Assembly (NCBI GenBank): GCA_946807835.1
Contig: OX327697.1
Location: 21,462,001-21,526,000, forward strand
Direction of reading: 5' to 3'
From: Ailanthus altissimus
Taxonomy: Eukaryota > Streptophyta > Magnoliopsida > Sapindales > Simaroubaceae
Length of the DNA stretch: 64,000 nt
Part shown: positions 25,280-37,178 of the stretch, piece after piece
How the letters are laid out: each line of letters begins with the position of its first letter
Numbering within the stretch: position 1 is the stretch's first letter
Notes under the pieces: model-generated
Told to the model about the DNA's origin: nothing
Databases searched by the model: none
What the model saw: only the letters and a program-made list of their open reading frames with translations
Translations under genes and position numbers: made by a program

Positions 25280-27160
25280 AGAAGGAGTATGTTATCCCAA
25301 CTACAAATGGTGTTCAATCTAGTATTCGGCAACCAACCATCAACGCTAATAACTTTGAGATCAAGCCGAATATTATTCAGATACTGAAAGAAACTATACA
25401 GTTCAGTGGAGCTCCCAATGACGATCCTAACATGCATATCATAAATTTCTTAGAAATTTGTGATACCTTCAAATACAATGGAGTCTTTGACGATGCCATT
25501 AGATTGAGATTATTCCATTTCTCTTTAAGAGACAGAGCTAAGAGCTGGTTGATGTCATTAACATTAGGATCTATATTGACGTGGAAAGATTTAGCACAGA
25601 AGTTCTTAGCCAAGTTTCTTCCACCAGTAAAGATAGCAAAGATGAGGAATGACATCACCTCATTCAGTCATATTAATGGAGAGTCATTGTATGAAGCATG
25701 GGAGCGCTTCAAGGACATGTTGAGGAAGTGTTCTCATCATGGAGTCTCTAAATGGCTATTAGTTCAAACGTTCTATAATAGATTAGTAGGTCATTTGATG
25801 ACTATTGTAGATGCCGCTGCTGTAGGAGTTTTAATGAATAAGTCTATAGATGAGGTTTATGATCTATTAGAATAGATGGCGTCAAATAGTTACCAATAGC
25901 CAATAGAGAGAGTTACACCTAAGAGAGTTGATGGTATATATGAAATTGACGCATTCAATGCATTGATAGCTTAAATCAATACTTTATCTAAGAAATTTGA
26001 TGCATTGAATGTCGGCAAAACCCGACAAGTGACATGCGACTTTTGTGGTGATAATCACATAAATAGGCGGTGCATGGAAACAAATTATGTGAGTAATTTT
26101 AATCATCAACAACCTAACCCACAATCAAATTCCTACAATTCGAGGTGGAGAGATCATCCAAACTTCTCTTAGCGTTACAACCAAGAGGAGCCTTCTAGAC
26201 CAATGAATCCCCTAGAATTTTCGCTACCACAAGAAAAGAAGTTGACATTAGAAGACATGTTTATGCAATATATGAAGTCCAATGATGCCATTCTATAGAA
26301 TCATTCAGCGTCTTTGAAGAATTTAGAGGTTCAAATGGGACAACTTGCTGCTACAATTAATAGGAGACCTCAAGGCACTCTACCAAGTGATACTAAGATA
26401 AATCTAAAAGGGAATGTAGAGTAATGCCAAGTCATCAACTTGAGGAGTGGTAAGATCTTATAAGAAAACACATCCACACCACCACCATCAAGTATAAAGG
26501 AGAAAGAAGTGTAGAAAAATAAAGTGCAACCATATAAACCGTCGATTCCTTTTCTTCAAGGGCTACAGAGGTGTCAAACAAGTGTTGAAATAGAAAATCA
26601 GCAGCATACCAGTCCAGAAAATAGTGTAAAATCTCAGGAAAGTGCAAAATTCTCAACAATGGAACGTGCAGAAACTGGTATTAAAGTACAGCAACATTCT
26701 AAGGTGCAGAAAAGTGACAACACAGTAGAAAATACCAGTAACAAAGAGCAGAATCAGCCCATGCGCACTATGTTACTTGACTGTTGTAGCATTAATGTAG
26801 TGCCATCAAACACCAAAGAGCTCAAAGACATAGAGATGTTGAATCCTCACATAAAAAAAGGCATTAAGGAATAGATAGAAAAGAAAAGAGAAGAAAAAAA
26901 GAAGTACAATAATAGGATCAAAGAGAATGGCACAAAAGAGACACTTCACTGGTCTAAGATTCAAGTCTTTCTGAAGACACATAAGGAGAAAAAGGAACAA
27001 GTTGCTACCCAAGATCTAATAAAGAAGATGTGGAAGCCGAAAGAAAGGAAACCTAACAAGCTCACATATAAAGATACTTCCACCATTGACTTTGATCCTC
27101 CATAAGAGTAGAAAGAACCCTCTCAAGCCGACAACGTTAAATTAAGCGCTTATTAGGAGG
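25280..27160 (+). pseudogene. Athila-type gag pseudogene
   Basis: The reading frame starts near VQSSIRQPTINANNFEIKPN and runs through the gag core: NMHIINFLEICDTFKYNG, LRDRAKSWL, LYEAWERFKDMLRKC and VVDAAA-like residues. A knuckle reads CDFCGDNHINRRC (C-x2-C-x3-H-x4-C, one residue short of the usual spacing). Then NLEVQMGQLAATINRRPQG and CQVINLRSGK, a well-known Athila segment. The longest open piece is 25432-25875 (147 residues). Later frame is broken by about eight TAG/TAA codons where relatives have W or Q. A last piece (about 26870-27160) ends KLSAY-EATQVNFYFY. It cannot make a full protein. Confidence 0.8.
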
Positions 27161-28294
27161 CAACCCAAGTAAATTTTTATTTTTATTAGTTTATTTTTGA
27201 TTTTAGTTATGTTAGTTTCTTTGTTTCTTTTAGGAATAAAATCAGCAAGTCAAGCATTCAAGGAAGCAGCACAAGCAATTGTAAGCATTAGGAGCAAATA
27301 AACACTACAGTCCAACCAATAGATAACACCGTTACATTATTGCAACTTCATCTACCAGGGGAATTTTTCTTACTTTTAAGTTTATTCTTAGACATTGAGG
27401 ACAATGTCTAATTTAAGTTTGGAGGTGAAAAATATATTACCTATGTTTATGTTGTTGCATGCTTTGATTGATTGTCTTGTAAATTTTTTTTTTTTTTAGT
27501 TGTTAAGTTTTAGTTGTGATAATGATCATTAGTTCATGATAAGAAATAAAACATTGGCTGAATTTATTTTCATAAGTATTTAGGAAATAATAGATGCTTG
27601 AGAGAACTCTTATATCATGATTCTTGTATTGAATTCAAACTTACTTTTAATCACTTATTCTTGAGCACATTGAAAGAAGCATGTATTAGTTGAATTTTTT
27701 GCTTAGAGATACTTTTTGCTTAAGTAGTACACCACCGTCTCGAAGACTAATACTCTATAACTTGCTTGATTACTACTTGAGGTAAAATCTTAGAATTCAC
27801 ATGCTTAGAAAAATGACATTAGGCCATCTTTGGATCGTTTGAGCTTTTCGAGCCTAACTTATATGTATATTTATCCCTAGTCACCCTGTTTGAGCCTAAT
27901 TATCCATTTTTTTTTTGTTTAACCACATTACAAGCCTAAAGACTTTGAGTTTACTTATCCTAAAATCTACTGGTAGCACCATAAACCTTGAGTTTACTTA
28001 GAAATATTCTTAAAATGAAGAAGGTTGTGATGTATGAAAGAAGGGTACTGCAATGAAAAGTAATAAGTCTTAAAGGAGTATATCATTCTAAGTTTGAGGG
28101 TACATAAAAAAAAAGAAAAAAAAAATGTTTAAATGCATAATACCCACAGCTTAAGAAAAAGAAGAAATTCTTTGTAAAATGGATTAAAAGAAAGATGGAA
28201 ATAGCATAAGTTTGGGGAAAGAGATAAATAATCAAGGAGAAGAAGGAATCAAGAGGTTTCTGAGTAAAGTCTAAGTGTTAATAGTGTGATTTGC

Positions 28295-28320
28295 GCTTTA
28301 TATATATATATATATATATC
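28295..28320. repeat. (TA)n microsatellite
   Basis: Pure TA run inside the 3' untranslated part of the gag-only element. Confidence 0.8.
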
Positions 28321-28791
28321 TTTATAATCCATCTTTACCTTAGTCTTACATTACAAGCTAAATAAAGTCCTAAATAGATCCCTAGACATATGTATTTCTA
28401 CATTAGTGAAGAGTAATATGAAAAAGTAAGTTTATGGTAGTGTTATAATTAAAAATATGACGAGATATCGTCTTCATGTATTTCTTAAATATTGAGTAAA
28501 TCTATGTTCTATTTAAGTAATTACTTGTTTATTACACATATGCATAAATGATCATTTACAAGGGAGAATGAAGTACTTGATCAATGGTATGAGAATTGTT
28601 AAAAGTTGTTTATTATTTCTGAATAGCCTTGTGCTATTTTTAACAGCCTTAATTTGAGACTATGATGATGATTGTTTAATCAATCGAAGCTGGTTTTTAG
28701 TTTTTAATTTTATTTTTGAGTCATAAATAAGTTGTGAATGTTTTTCTTTATTTTGCTCGAGGATGAGCAAAGTCTTAAGTTTTGGGGTATT

Positions 28792-30088
28792 TGATAGAGC
28801 GTAAAAGAACTAGTATGATTTGTACCCAAATTTTGTATTTTACTCACAATCATAAATAATTGGCTATTTAATTGTGTTTTCTGATCATAAATAGATGCAC
28901 GGTGGAAAATGTGACGCATAGGAGCAAACGAGAGGCGAATTAGACGTTAAATGAAGAAGTTACGCTCAAAATACAAAAGAAGTACTAGGGCTGGCTGGGC
29001 GCTACAACGGCCACAACCTAGTGCCGCGGTGGCTAACAGTAATGTGTGAACAGTATTTTGCTACAGTAACTTGTGAACAGTGATTTGAAGATGAAACCTA
29101 TAAGTAGAAGGCCAAAAGCCCTAAAAGGGGAGAGAAAAAAAATAAAATAAAAGAGGTAAAAACTTAGAGAAAGAATTCACAACACAAAATCAAACATCAA
29201 AGCCAAATATTGAAGAGCCAAGATTAAGATTCAAGCTTCAAGTCAAGATTGAGGGAGAAGCACATCAAGGAGTCACTTTGATTAGCTTTTCTTCTCTTTC
29301 TTTATCATTATGTTCTTGTTCTTGTTGATCTTTATGAATTGGTTTGATACTTTTGGTTTTGTGATGAGTTAATTTGCTCATCTAGTGTTAGACTATGTGA
29401 ACTTAGTATAGATTTGGATTGTGTTAATTTTTAGTTTATAAACTTGATACATTCAATTGATTCATTCTATCTTGTGTTTAATGTTTTCATTATACCTAAT
29501 CAATATTTTGAATGATTGAGGAACCATGATGAACTCGACGGAGGGATTCATGTGTTTAGCCTATGGTAGTTTGATGCATGATCATAGGGTAACAACTATG
29601 AGTTCCATCTAGGATAGACATATACCTAGGTGGCATGTATGGTATAATTTAGACTTGATCTTAACGAATTACAATTTGATTTGATTACCATAGACATATA
29701 GGTGATTGTTAGAATATGTAATATAGTCACTTGACCATCGACAGAAACTTGTGATGAGATTAGTGTCTAAGCCAATCAATTGGTATTAAGGGATTAACTA
29801 AGTGGTTAATGAGTCCAATAAAATATTATGGGATGAGTCAAAACCCTAGATTATCTTTATTTGTGAATTTTACTCTTTACTTTTGTTCAGTTTAATTGAT
29901 AGAGTAAATTAGTTAAATAAATTTTAGATTGTGATTTTCTGAATAAAAATTAAGTAGGTACAATTTTAGTACTTGATTTATATAATTAGATTGCATAGTC
30001 CTTGTGGGATCGATATCTGGACTTAAAATCCTATATTACTTAATACGATAGTGTGCACTTGCTCTTAGCTACTATAGCACACACATCA
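28792..30088 (+). repeat. 3' LTR of the gag-only element
   Basis: It starts TGATAGAGCG after a polypurine tract and ends ACACATCA before GAAAT. A TATAAGTAG string near 29098 may be its promoter element. Confidence 0.85.
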
Positions 30089-32154
30089 GAAATCTAAAGA
30101 GTTAGAGCCTTATCTGAAATGGGATAAAAATCTAAGAATATATTAGTAATGACGTAATTACAAAGAGTTACAAATAGTGATAAAAATTGTCATTATGCAA
30201 ATATATTCTCAAATAATATGTTCCTGATCTATCTTCACTGATGCAGGTCTGTCAGTGAAGACCTTATAATATATAGATAAGGGTATATCTATATCTTGAT
30301 GGTTCAGATGGTTAGTCTTAGTAGACCATGAGTTTAGTGAAAGCTTATATAGAGATACAGGCACTCAGTAAGGACTGAATACTAAACAGACTTACAAAGA
30401 CCTTCAATAGACATCCCATAAAGCCATCAATGAAGGGTCTTTCGAGTTGAGTAGTATTTGTGGTCCTTTGACCTGAGTGTCACGATGGGCTTATGAGTGA
30501 TCCACTATACTTTGATTCCACATATGTCAAAAACCTTTTATGGTCTGACTACTGGGTGTCGCTGGGTATAGTCCAATGCTCATAGAGTCAGGTGTGTATA
30601 GATATGGGATCTATCAGCTCATTTGGGTTAATAATATATTCTGATGTTCCAATATTGTATTTCAGAAAGTCTTATAGCCATAAACAGTTATACCCAGAAA
30701 AATAGTTTTATCCTAGGGATAAATAATATCACAAAAGTGTTTGCGGATATTATTTATTGAGATACAAATCTAGAGATAAGTTTATAGTTGATCATATAGA
30801 GACTTGACGGTGTTGATCTATATCTTTGTTCTTCTAGGATATCTATGATAAAAGAATTATACAAATATGTTATAACCTCAACTTGTATGGTCTAACATGC
30901 CATTTTATAATATCAATAACATGTATGTAAGACATTGTTCATAAACGTATGGACAAGTTCCATATGACAAATCGGGCATGGACTTAGAGAGTCTCACAAT
31001 ATGAAGTGTATTCATTGTGCACCAGAGTAGTGTATTGGATCAAATAGTTTATTCCAAGAAATTCTAGCAAAGTGAAAATATGTTTCAAGGTTCCTTATGT
31101 TAAGCACTTGTCAAGACTTAAATGCTAAATACATTACTTAATTAGTTAACAAGAGTTGTTAACTAATAAAAAATTGACAAGGGGCACAATTTTGCCCCAT
31201 GAATGATTTTACCATGTATTCACCAATTAACCTTGCTAAGTAGATACTAATAAGGTAAATTGTTATTATTCAAAAATATTTTTTTGAATAAATAATAAAC
31301 TTATTTAAAAATGAATATTTATTATTAATTTGATAAGTGACAATACCATTTTGTAAGGGGCTAAGCACTTCTAATAAATTATTAATGTTGTTGGCCACTT
31401 TAAGATGTTGAGTGATGCACTTACGAAGTAGTGAAACCACTTAATATTGTTTAATTCATATTCACTCTCAATGGCAAATGATTCATACGGGTGTGACAAA
31501 TTTTAGGTGGCATATACTCAATTGTATGGATTTTTTATGAATGAAATGGCCAACAATTGTGAGTGGTGGTGGAGCACTTTGATTAGCCATCATTTAGACA
31601 AAATAAAATTGAAATGTTCAATTTTGTAAGAGACAAGTAAATCATTCAGCCAAGGAGAGGGAGAGGAAGAGTTGAAAGAATTTTGCTAAGTATTTTCAAG
31701 TTGAGAGGATTTTGTTAAGTCTTTTCAAAGTTCTAAACAAAGGGTTATGAGGGAATAAAGACTAAACACACTTAACTCCTTTCATCTCTCATAAGAAATA
31801 AAACATAAGAACCAAAATTATTTTAAGTGTTAAAACGCCATCTGTTGGAAATTTGTGGCTGCTATTCTAGCTTCACAATCCCACCCGTTTTAGTTGTGAA
31901 CTAAAATTATGGAGCAAGATACTTTAAGGTGAGCTTAACAATTGGCGATTAGGGTTTCTTGAAGAATTGAAAAGCTACCTTCAAACCGGGTATGTTTATT
32001 TACTTGAAATTAATTTAAATTATACATATGAACATATATGAGATATATGTATTTGATTATGCTATATTGAGTATAACATGTATGTGATACTTCCGTTGCA
32101 TGTATAAAATTTTAAAATTATACATACCTCTACACATCATGCACTAAATCAACA

Positions 32155-32401
32155 AATACAAACTCCTTGTGGAATCTAATATTTTATTCTATTAAGTCAG
32201 CTATTCATAGGATTAAGAATCACTTCAATTATATTCTTAGGTAGAAAGTTATGTCCATTTTTCTAAACCTACTACAAAACAGTTAAAATCTAATTAAGTA
32301 CAATATTATGAACATGCTTAAATTATGGAGGTTAATGACACTAGTAATGCAAAAAAATTATGTAAAACCCTTATTAAATGTATAATTTTAAGTGTTCATC
32401 A
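32155..32401 (-). repeat. 5' LTR of the Athila-like element, outer piece
   Basis: It aligns with about 6020-6264 of the 3' LTR, including GCTATTCATAGGAT, AAATTATGGAGGTTAATGAC and the terminal TTCATCA. Confidence 0.85.
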
Positions 32402-32637
32402 TGTTCAATCTAAATAACTCTTCAATCTAACTTAGATCTCAATAACGCATGCTTTTTCATTACTAGTTGTTGCTTGAGTTTCTTCAAAGGTTGTCTCTAA
32501 CCCTAAACTAACTAGTAAAGTCACCAGCTTTACCTCTTTCAGATAATGATCGTGCCTATTAAATGTCTTCATACTTGTGAGTCACCAAGGTCAAGCAACT
32601 AATGTTTCTTGAACAACTAATGTTCTAAATAATCTCG
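32402..32637 (-). pseudogene. Start of the outer copia interior (gag 5' fragment)
   Basis: Between the primer site and the Athila 5' LTR, the minus strand reads short gag-like stretches (GLETTFEETQATTSNEK in one frame), interrupted by stops. The assignment rests mainly on position after the copia LTR and primer site. The matching continuation is at 4871 and below. Confidence 0.5.
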
Positions 32638-32649
32638 ACTCTAATACCA
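32638..32649 (-). other. tRNA-iMet primer binding site of the outer copia element
   Basis: TGGTATTAGAGT lies two bases inside the LTR end. The canonical plant site is TGGTATCAGAGC; two transitions. Confidence 0.75.
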
Positions 32650-32651
32650 CT

Positions 32652-33545
32652 TGTTAGAAAATCAAGCAAAGCTCTCTAATATGATACCACTAGGTATCAA
32701 CCTTAGTCATAGTACTGACACCACTTGTCAGAATATTTACCTGCCTTAATACCTTAATGGCTAATATTTAGCCTCCTAAAACCACCTAAACACTTTATAG
32801 AAGATGTCATCCATATGTAACCAAGAATATAAAGATCACATATAATAGAGATAAAGAAGCAATCATTATAAGATATAAAATATACATAGTTTGTTAACAA
32901 ATGCCTACATTCACGATAAAACAAAGACTCAACTTATTTCATTAATAGTTTATAAAGAACTCTAGGTTACCAAAACCTATCAAATCACAAAAATCTCTCA
33001 GATCACTAAGATTTTACACAATTGAATACTTAAAGAATACAACGAATAGCTAAAGCTCTCTAAAAATACATATCATTACTCTCTAATGCACTCAGCACTC
33101 AGCACTCAAGTGATCTCATGGTTAGCACTCTCTAGTGCACTCAGCATTCTAGTGCCTACACAGCTCTTTATTCTCTCTTATATTTACATATCTGATGCTT
33201 GATTATTCTAAAGGGTTAGAATGGTTTATATAGGATTCAAAAGGTCCTTAATAACCATATTTTTAGTTAGAATAAGAGTTCACGCATTATAGGAATCCGA
33301 AAATCAATTTTGGGATGCAATCCTATACAAGTCAAAACAAAATTGTAAACAAGCACAAGATTATCTAGGTTTTAGTGCCTAGGCACTAAAGTGACTTGGT
33401 CCGCCTTCGTTTTGCACTCCAAGTCCCTTCTCGCTTTCAACTTTCATTTTTTACCCTTTCTCGTACGTTCAATGCATATTAATTTTTTGGTCTCCAAGTC
33501 AAAATCATATACAAATATAATTTTGAATCACCAAAATTTCTAACA
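32652..33545 (-). repeat. 5' LTR of the outer copia element
   Basis: 894 bp with inverted ends TGTTAGAAA and TTTCTAACA. It is followed on the minus strand by the primer site and aligns with 3029-3959. Confidence 0.8.
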
Positions 33546-33719
33546 ATATATAAAAAAACAAATATTCTAATTCTTCCATTTCTTGGGCTAAATTCAAATA
33601 CAAGAATGTCAAGACAACCCTATCAAATCTTCTTTTTAATTAAAAAAAAAAAGACACCTCTTAAAATTATATTAAATAACTAATTAGTCTTTTTCTATTT
33701 TTTTTAAAAAGGCGAGATG

Positions 33720-36050
33720 AATTTTACCCATGTAGTGTCTCATGTCAAATAGAATTAATGTCTCTTCTTAGAGACGATGTATAAATTTAGTGAAAATACA
33801 AGCACACCACAACAAAATAGTTTAGTAGAAAGGCATAGTCGTGCTTTAGTGGACATAGTTAGGAGTATGTTAAGTACTTCCTCCTTAGTCGTGTTGTTGT
33901 GGATATATGCATTTAAGATTGTCTTATACCTATTAAACCGAGTCCCTAACAAGGCAGTTCCAAAGACATCTTTTGAACTATAAATAAGAAGAAAACCTAG
34001 TTTAAGTTACTCATATGTTTGAGGTTGCTCGACAAAAGCAAGAATTTATAATTCATATGGGAAAAAAAAATTAGACTCTCAAATAATTTATACTTATTTT
34101 ATTAGTTATCGAGAGAACTCTAACAGGTATAAGTTTTACTATCCTAATCATTGCCCTAGAATTGTGAAAACATATAATGCTAGGTTAATTGAAAATGGTG
34201 AACCTTGTCCAAGTGAAAAATCACATAATGTGGTTATTCAAAAAATTGGTATAAATATTATTCCTACAATTATTGTATAACATGACAACATTGAAGAATA
34301 AATTGTTGATAAATCACTACATATGAAGTTATCACAAAATAACCTTAGTGTAGAAGAACCACAATAAGTAGTATTAAGAAGATCCCAAGGCAAAAGAGAT
34401 CTGTTATTTCTTATGACTATATGGTTTATCAACAAGAATCAAATTTTGACCAATTACTCTTTCATAAGCCATAAAAAAAATGTTGATTCTAATAAATAGA
34501 TTTAGTTTATGTATAATGAGGTAAAATCTATAGAACAAAATAAAGTTTAAAAAATTGTTAAATTGCCTCAAAGTTGTAAAAGAGTTGGTTGTAAATAGAT
34601 CTTTAAAACCAAACATGACCCTAATGACAAGATTGAGTGATATAAAGTTAGACTTATTGCCAAAGGTTTCACGTAGAAAGAATGCATTAGTTATAAGGTT
34701 ACTTTCTCACTAGTCTCTAAAAAGGACTTTATTAGAATTATTATAGTACTAATAGCTCATTATAGTTTAAAGTTACATTAAATGGATTTCGAAAAACAAC
34801 ATTTCTAAAGAAAATTTTGAGGAAGAGGTTTTATATGGACCAACTTGAGGGTTTTTCAATTAAAGGAAATGAACATATGGTGTGCAAACTCAAAAACTCA
34901 ATATACGAACTTAAATAAACTTTTCAATAGTGGTATCTTAAATTTTGTGATATTATAATCTTGTTTAACTTTTGAAAAAAAAAAACCATCATTGATATAT
35001 ATATATATATCAATAAGTGGGAGCAAATTTATATTTTTGATATTTTATATTGATGATATTTTTTTCCTACAAATGATCTTATAGTTTACATGAAATGAGA
35101 AAATGTTCTTAAAAACTTTTGATAAAAGATATGGGAGAAGTAGCCTAAATAATAAGAATTCTAATCTTTTGGACAAGTAATAAGAATTGTTAGGGTTATC
35201 TTAGAAGATATATATTATTAAAGTTCTTAAAATATTTGAAATAAAAAAGTATTCTAAAAGATTTCCTATCAAAAATAAAAATAAATTTAGTCTCGTGCAA
35301 TGTACAAATAATTACTTAGAAATAAATAAATAGAAAAATTCCTTATTCATCTCTCGTACAAAGCTAAATGTATGTTCAAGTTTGTACAAGATCATACATT
35401 AGCTCTACTGCCGATATGAAGGGCAATTATCAAAGTAATCTAAGAATGGCTTATTAAAGGAACATGAAGGTGTTAAAAAAAAAGAGGAATTGGGTTTCTC
35501 TCACTTTTTACATAGTAGGCCGCTTGCAAAAGGCCTACACTGTGGCCTATTAGCTCAGTGGTAGAGTGCGCCGTGATAATAGCATTGTTGTGTCTAAGCT
35601 ATGAGGGTTTTCAACAATATGAATAGTTTAATATGCTCGTCAACACTTGACCTAGAGATGTGGATCATCCAAAGCACATTAGCATGGCCACCAAAAAAGT
35701 GTTGAGATACTTGCAAGAAATGAAATATCATATATTTATATTTAAAAGATCTGATCATTTAAAAGTTATTGATTATTTAGAATTATATTTTGCTAGATCA
35801 TAGAAAGTCCACTTTTGGTTATTTGCTTTTATTAGCAAGAGGAGCAATCTCATAAAAATGTGAAAAACAATTTATCATGACTTTATCTACAATAAAAATT
35901 GAGTTAATGAATTGTTTTGAGTCCACTATTCATGGGTTGTGGTTGCAAAATTTTATTTGAAGACTTGGAGTTGTCGACTCTCTTGCCAAATTGCTAAAAA
36001 ATCATTGTAGCAACTTTTCAACTATTTTTTTCCTATAAAAAGTATAAGTA
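33720..36050 (+). pseudogene. Decayed Ty1/copia pol (integrase, RT and RNase H fragments)
   Basis: 33777-33983 encodes an integrase end: FSENTSTPQQNSLVERHSRAL and LLNRVPNKAVPKTSFEL match the segment around the third catalytic acidic residue in copia integrase. Further right, in broken frames, come FYMDQLEGFSIKGNEHMVC (RT; usually 'Y-M-x-Q-P-E-G-F') and KLKNSIYELK ('KS-LYGLKQ'), then an IYIDDIFF-like RT catalytic box near 35050. After about 35690 come VLRYLQEMKYH, DHLKVI and STF-LFAFI strings of copia RNase H. No LTRs could be assigned and both ends are approximate. A plastid tRNA fragment interrupts it at 35543-35687. Confidence 0.75.
35543..35687 (+). pseudogene. Plastid-derived trnI-GAU fragment (5' exon plus start of its group II intron)
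   Basis: 35544-35579 reads GGCCTATTAGCTCAGTGG then TAGAGTGCGCCGTGATAA, matching plastid trnI-GAU exon 1 with a few substitutions. The next about 108 bp follow the start of that gene's intron (GATGTGGATCATCCAA, AGCACATTAGCATGGC). The anticodon-to-3' half is absent, so no tRNA can form. Because intron sequence is present, the source was plastid (or plastid-derived mitochondrial) DNA, not a spliced RNA. It lies inside a dead copia pol; the right border near 35687 is fuzzy. Many substitutions are C-to-T or G-to-A, as expected for an old, methylated nuclear insertion. Confidence 0.85.
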
Positions 36051-36060
36051 TTTTAAAGGT

Positions 36061-37178
36061 GCTATGAACATATAGTTAAAATATTTTATTATTAAAGAAG
36101 TTTATAAATAAAGAGTATCAATATAATACACAAATACATAAAAGATTATTGTAAATTTATTGATAAAAAGGACTATTACAAAAATAATATGTAAGGAATG
36201 AATGGGTCTCATGTATAGTCACGAATGATGATTTATAGATTATATAATCACTATTGTTTAATAGTTTGAGTTTAATTATGTGTTTTTTGATATTTTTACT
36301 TTGTTATTTATTTGTGTAGACATGAGATTAAATGCATGAAAAACAAGAATAGTTTATGACAATTTTTTTTTTGACCTTTTGTTCCACTTTCTCAAATTAT
36401 ATTAGTTATATGCTAGTGATGTGAAATGTGGAAAGAAGTATGTCATATAAATAATATACAACTTCTATAACTCGCATTAATATTATATTTAATTATGGTG
36501 TTGATAGTAATAAGCTTAAGAAATGAACATTAGATATTGCATTAAACCATTAAGGAAAAATGCCACATAAGTCAAGTGGGAAAATGTAAGTTTTTATAGT
36601 TAGCTCATATATATTGTTAAGTTTAATATAATAACAATATTATTTATTTAATTTATTAAGTGAGGAGTTACATTACTAAAAGGATTATACTTTTATTAAA
36701 AGTAAATTATTATAGAAACAAGAAAATTGGTGATCTTTGTGCTTATAAAAGTATCATATATCATCAATTACAATTGTTCAAAACTTAAAAAAATTTTAAA
36801 ATGTTAAATAAAAGAAACACAACTTTCATTTATTATCATTTTCAAAAGATTCTTGTGGATTAAAGTACGCTTCCAAATTCTATTATAATTTTATAAATAT
36901 GTGATTTTCATAAATTTAATTTTTTGGATTATATTTACGCAAATTTTTAAAGTGTGTTTTTACATGTAATTCATACGATAATGATTGTAGCTAATGTTTA
37001 GAATCTAAGATTTAGGATGTTGTTAGAGTTTTACTTTCCAAAAATTTAGCAAAATGATTTCTCAGCTAAAATTAAGATATTTTTTTATTTATTATAAATT
37101 AGCAAATATTATCAATTAAAATATAAAATAAATAGCAAAACTTGTCAATATTCAATTGCTTCATCTTCTTAGTCAAAT
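36061..37178. other. AT-rich intergenic stretch
   Basis: No gene, RNA or clear repeat is seen. It may include decayed 5' parts of the hAT transposase that follows, but I could not read any domain. Confidence 0.4.

Larger units (their letters stand above)
24875..30088 (+). mobile_element. Gag-only (non-autonomous) Athila-type LTR retrotransposon
   Basis: A perfect target duplication GAAAT flanks the element (24870-24874 and 30089-30093). The 3' LTR is 28792-30088 (1297 bp, TGATAGAG...ACACATCA). The 5' LTR is cut to its first 260 bp (24875 to about 25133), so the primer site is gone. The interior holds a decayed gag (about 25280-27160) and no RT, integrase or RNase H. The tail carries signatures of Athila-type elements: GCGCTTATTAGGAGGCAACC after the last frame, a TTTAAGTTTGGAGGTG tract, and AGTTTTGGGGTAT directly before the 3' LTR as the polypurine tract. 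Gag-only elements depend on enzymes from a full relative. The surrounding Athila element is on the opposite strand and need not be that relative. Confidence 0.85.
24616..32154 (+). repeat. Y repeat copy 2, split by the gag-only element
   Basis: It starts TATTAGAATTTGTGC (compare TGTTGGGATTTGTGC in copy 1) and ends AATCAACA. Flanks are ATTAC and AATAC, an imperfect 5-bp duplication. The copy is in two parts, 24616-24874 and 30094-32154. They rejoin exactly when the gag-only element and one copy of its GAAAT duplication are removed. No coding capacity. It inserted only about 330 bp of original LTR away from copy 1. Confidence 0.7.
4872..32401 (-). mobile_element. Athila-like Ty3/gypsy LTR retrotransposon carrying several nested insertions
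   Basis: The 3' LTR is 4872-6264. The 5' LTR starts at 21153 and ends at 32401 after two large insertions. LTR ends on the minus strand are TGATGAA and ATGTCA. A primer site complementary to tRNA-Asp (TGACGCTGTTGCCGGGGA) follows the 5' LTR and a GTTGTGGGGTG polypurine tract precedes the 3' LTR. Domain order on the minus strand is gag, protease, RT, RNase H, integrase, then a long non-coding tail. That order, the Asp primer site and the residue strings indicate the Athila lineage. All frames are full of stops and indels, so it is dead. Flanks ATTTT and TGTTC do not form a convincing target duplication. Confidence 0.85.
3029..33545 (-). mobile_element. Outer Ty1/copia LTR retrotransposon, split by a nested Athila-like element
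   Basis: Two related direct repeats of about 0.9 kb (3029-3959 and 32652-33545) begin TGTTA and end TAACA. Read on the minus strand, the right one is the 5' LTR: it is followed by a tRNA-iMet type primer site and the start of a gag region. The left one is the 3' LTR, preceded by ATGAGGGAAT as a polypurine tract. The copia interior survives only as 32402-32640 (gag start) and about 3970-4871 (gag end, zinc knuckle, protease). The Athila-like element fills the rest, and RT and RNase H are missing. I could not find a matching 5-bp target duplication (GTATG against ATATA), so the outer ends are the weakest part of this call. Confidence 0.75.

Noticed and set aside
3024..33550. Target duplication for the outer copia and for the Athila-like element
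   Set aside because: Flanks GTATG/ATATA and ATTTT/TGTTC do not match well enough; age or later change may explain it, but I do not claim it.
35544..35579. Functional tRNA gene
   Set aside because: Only the 5' half is present and it continues into plastid intron sequence, so no cloverleaf can form.
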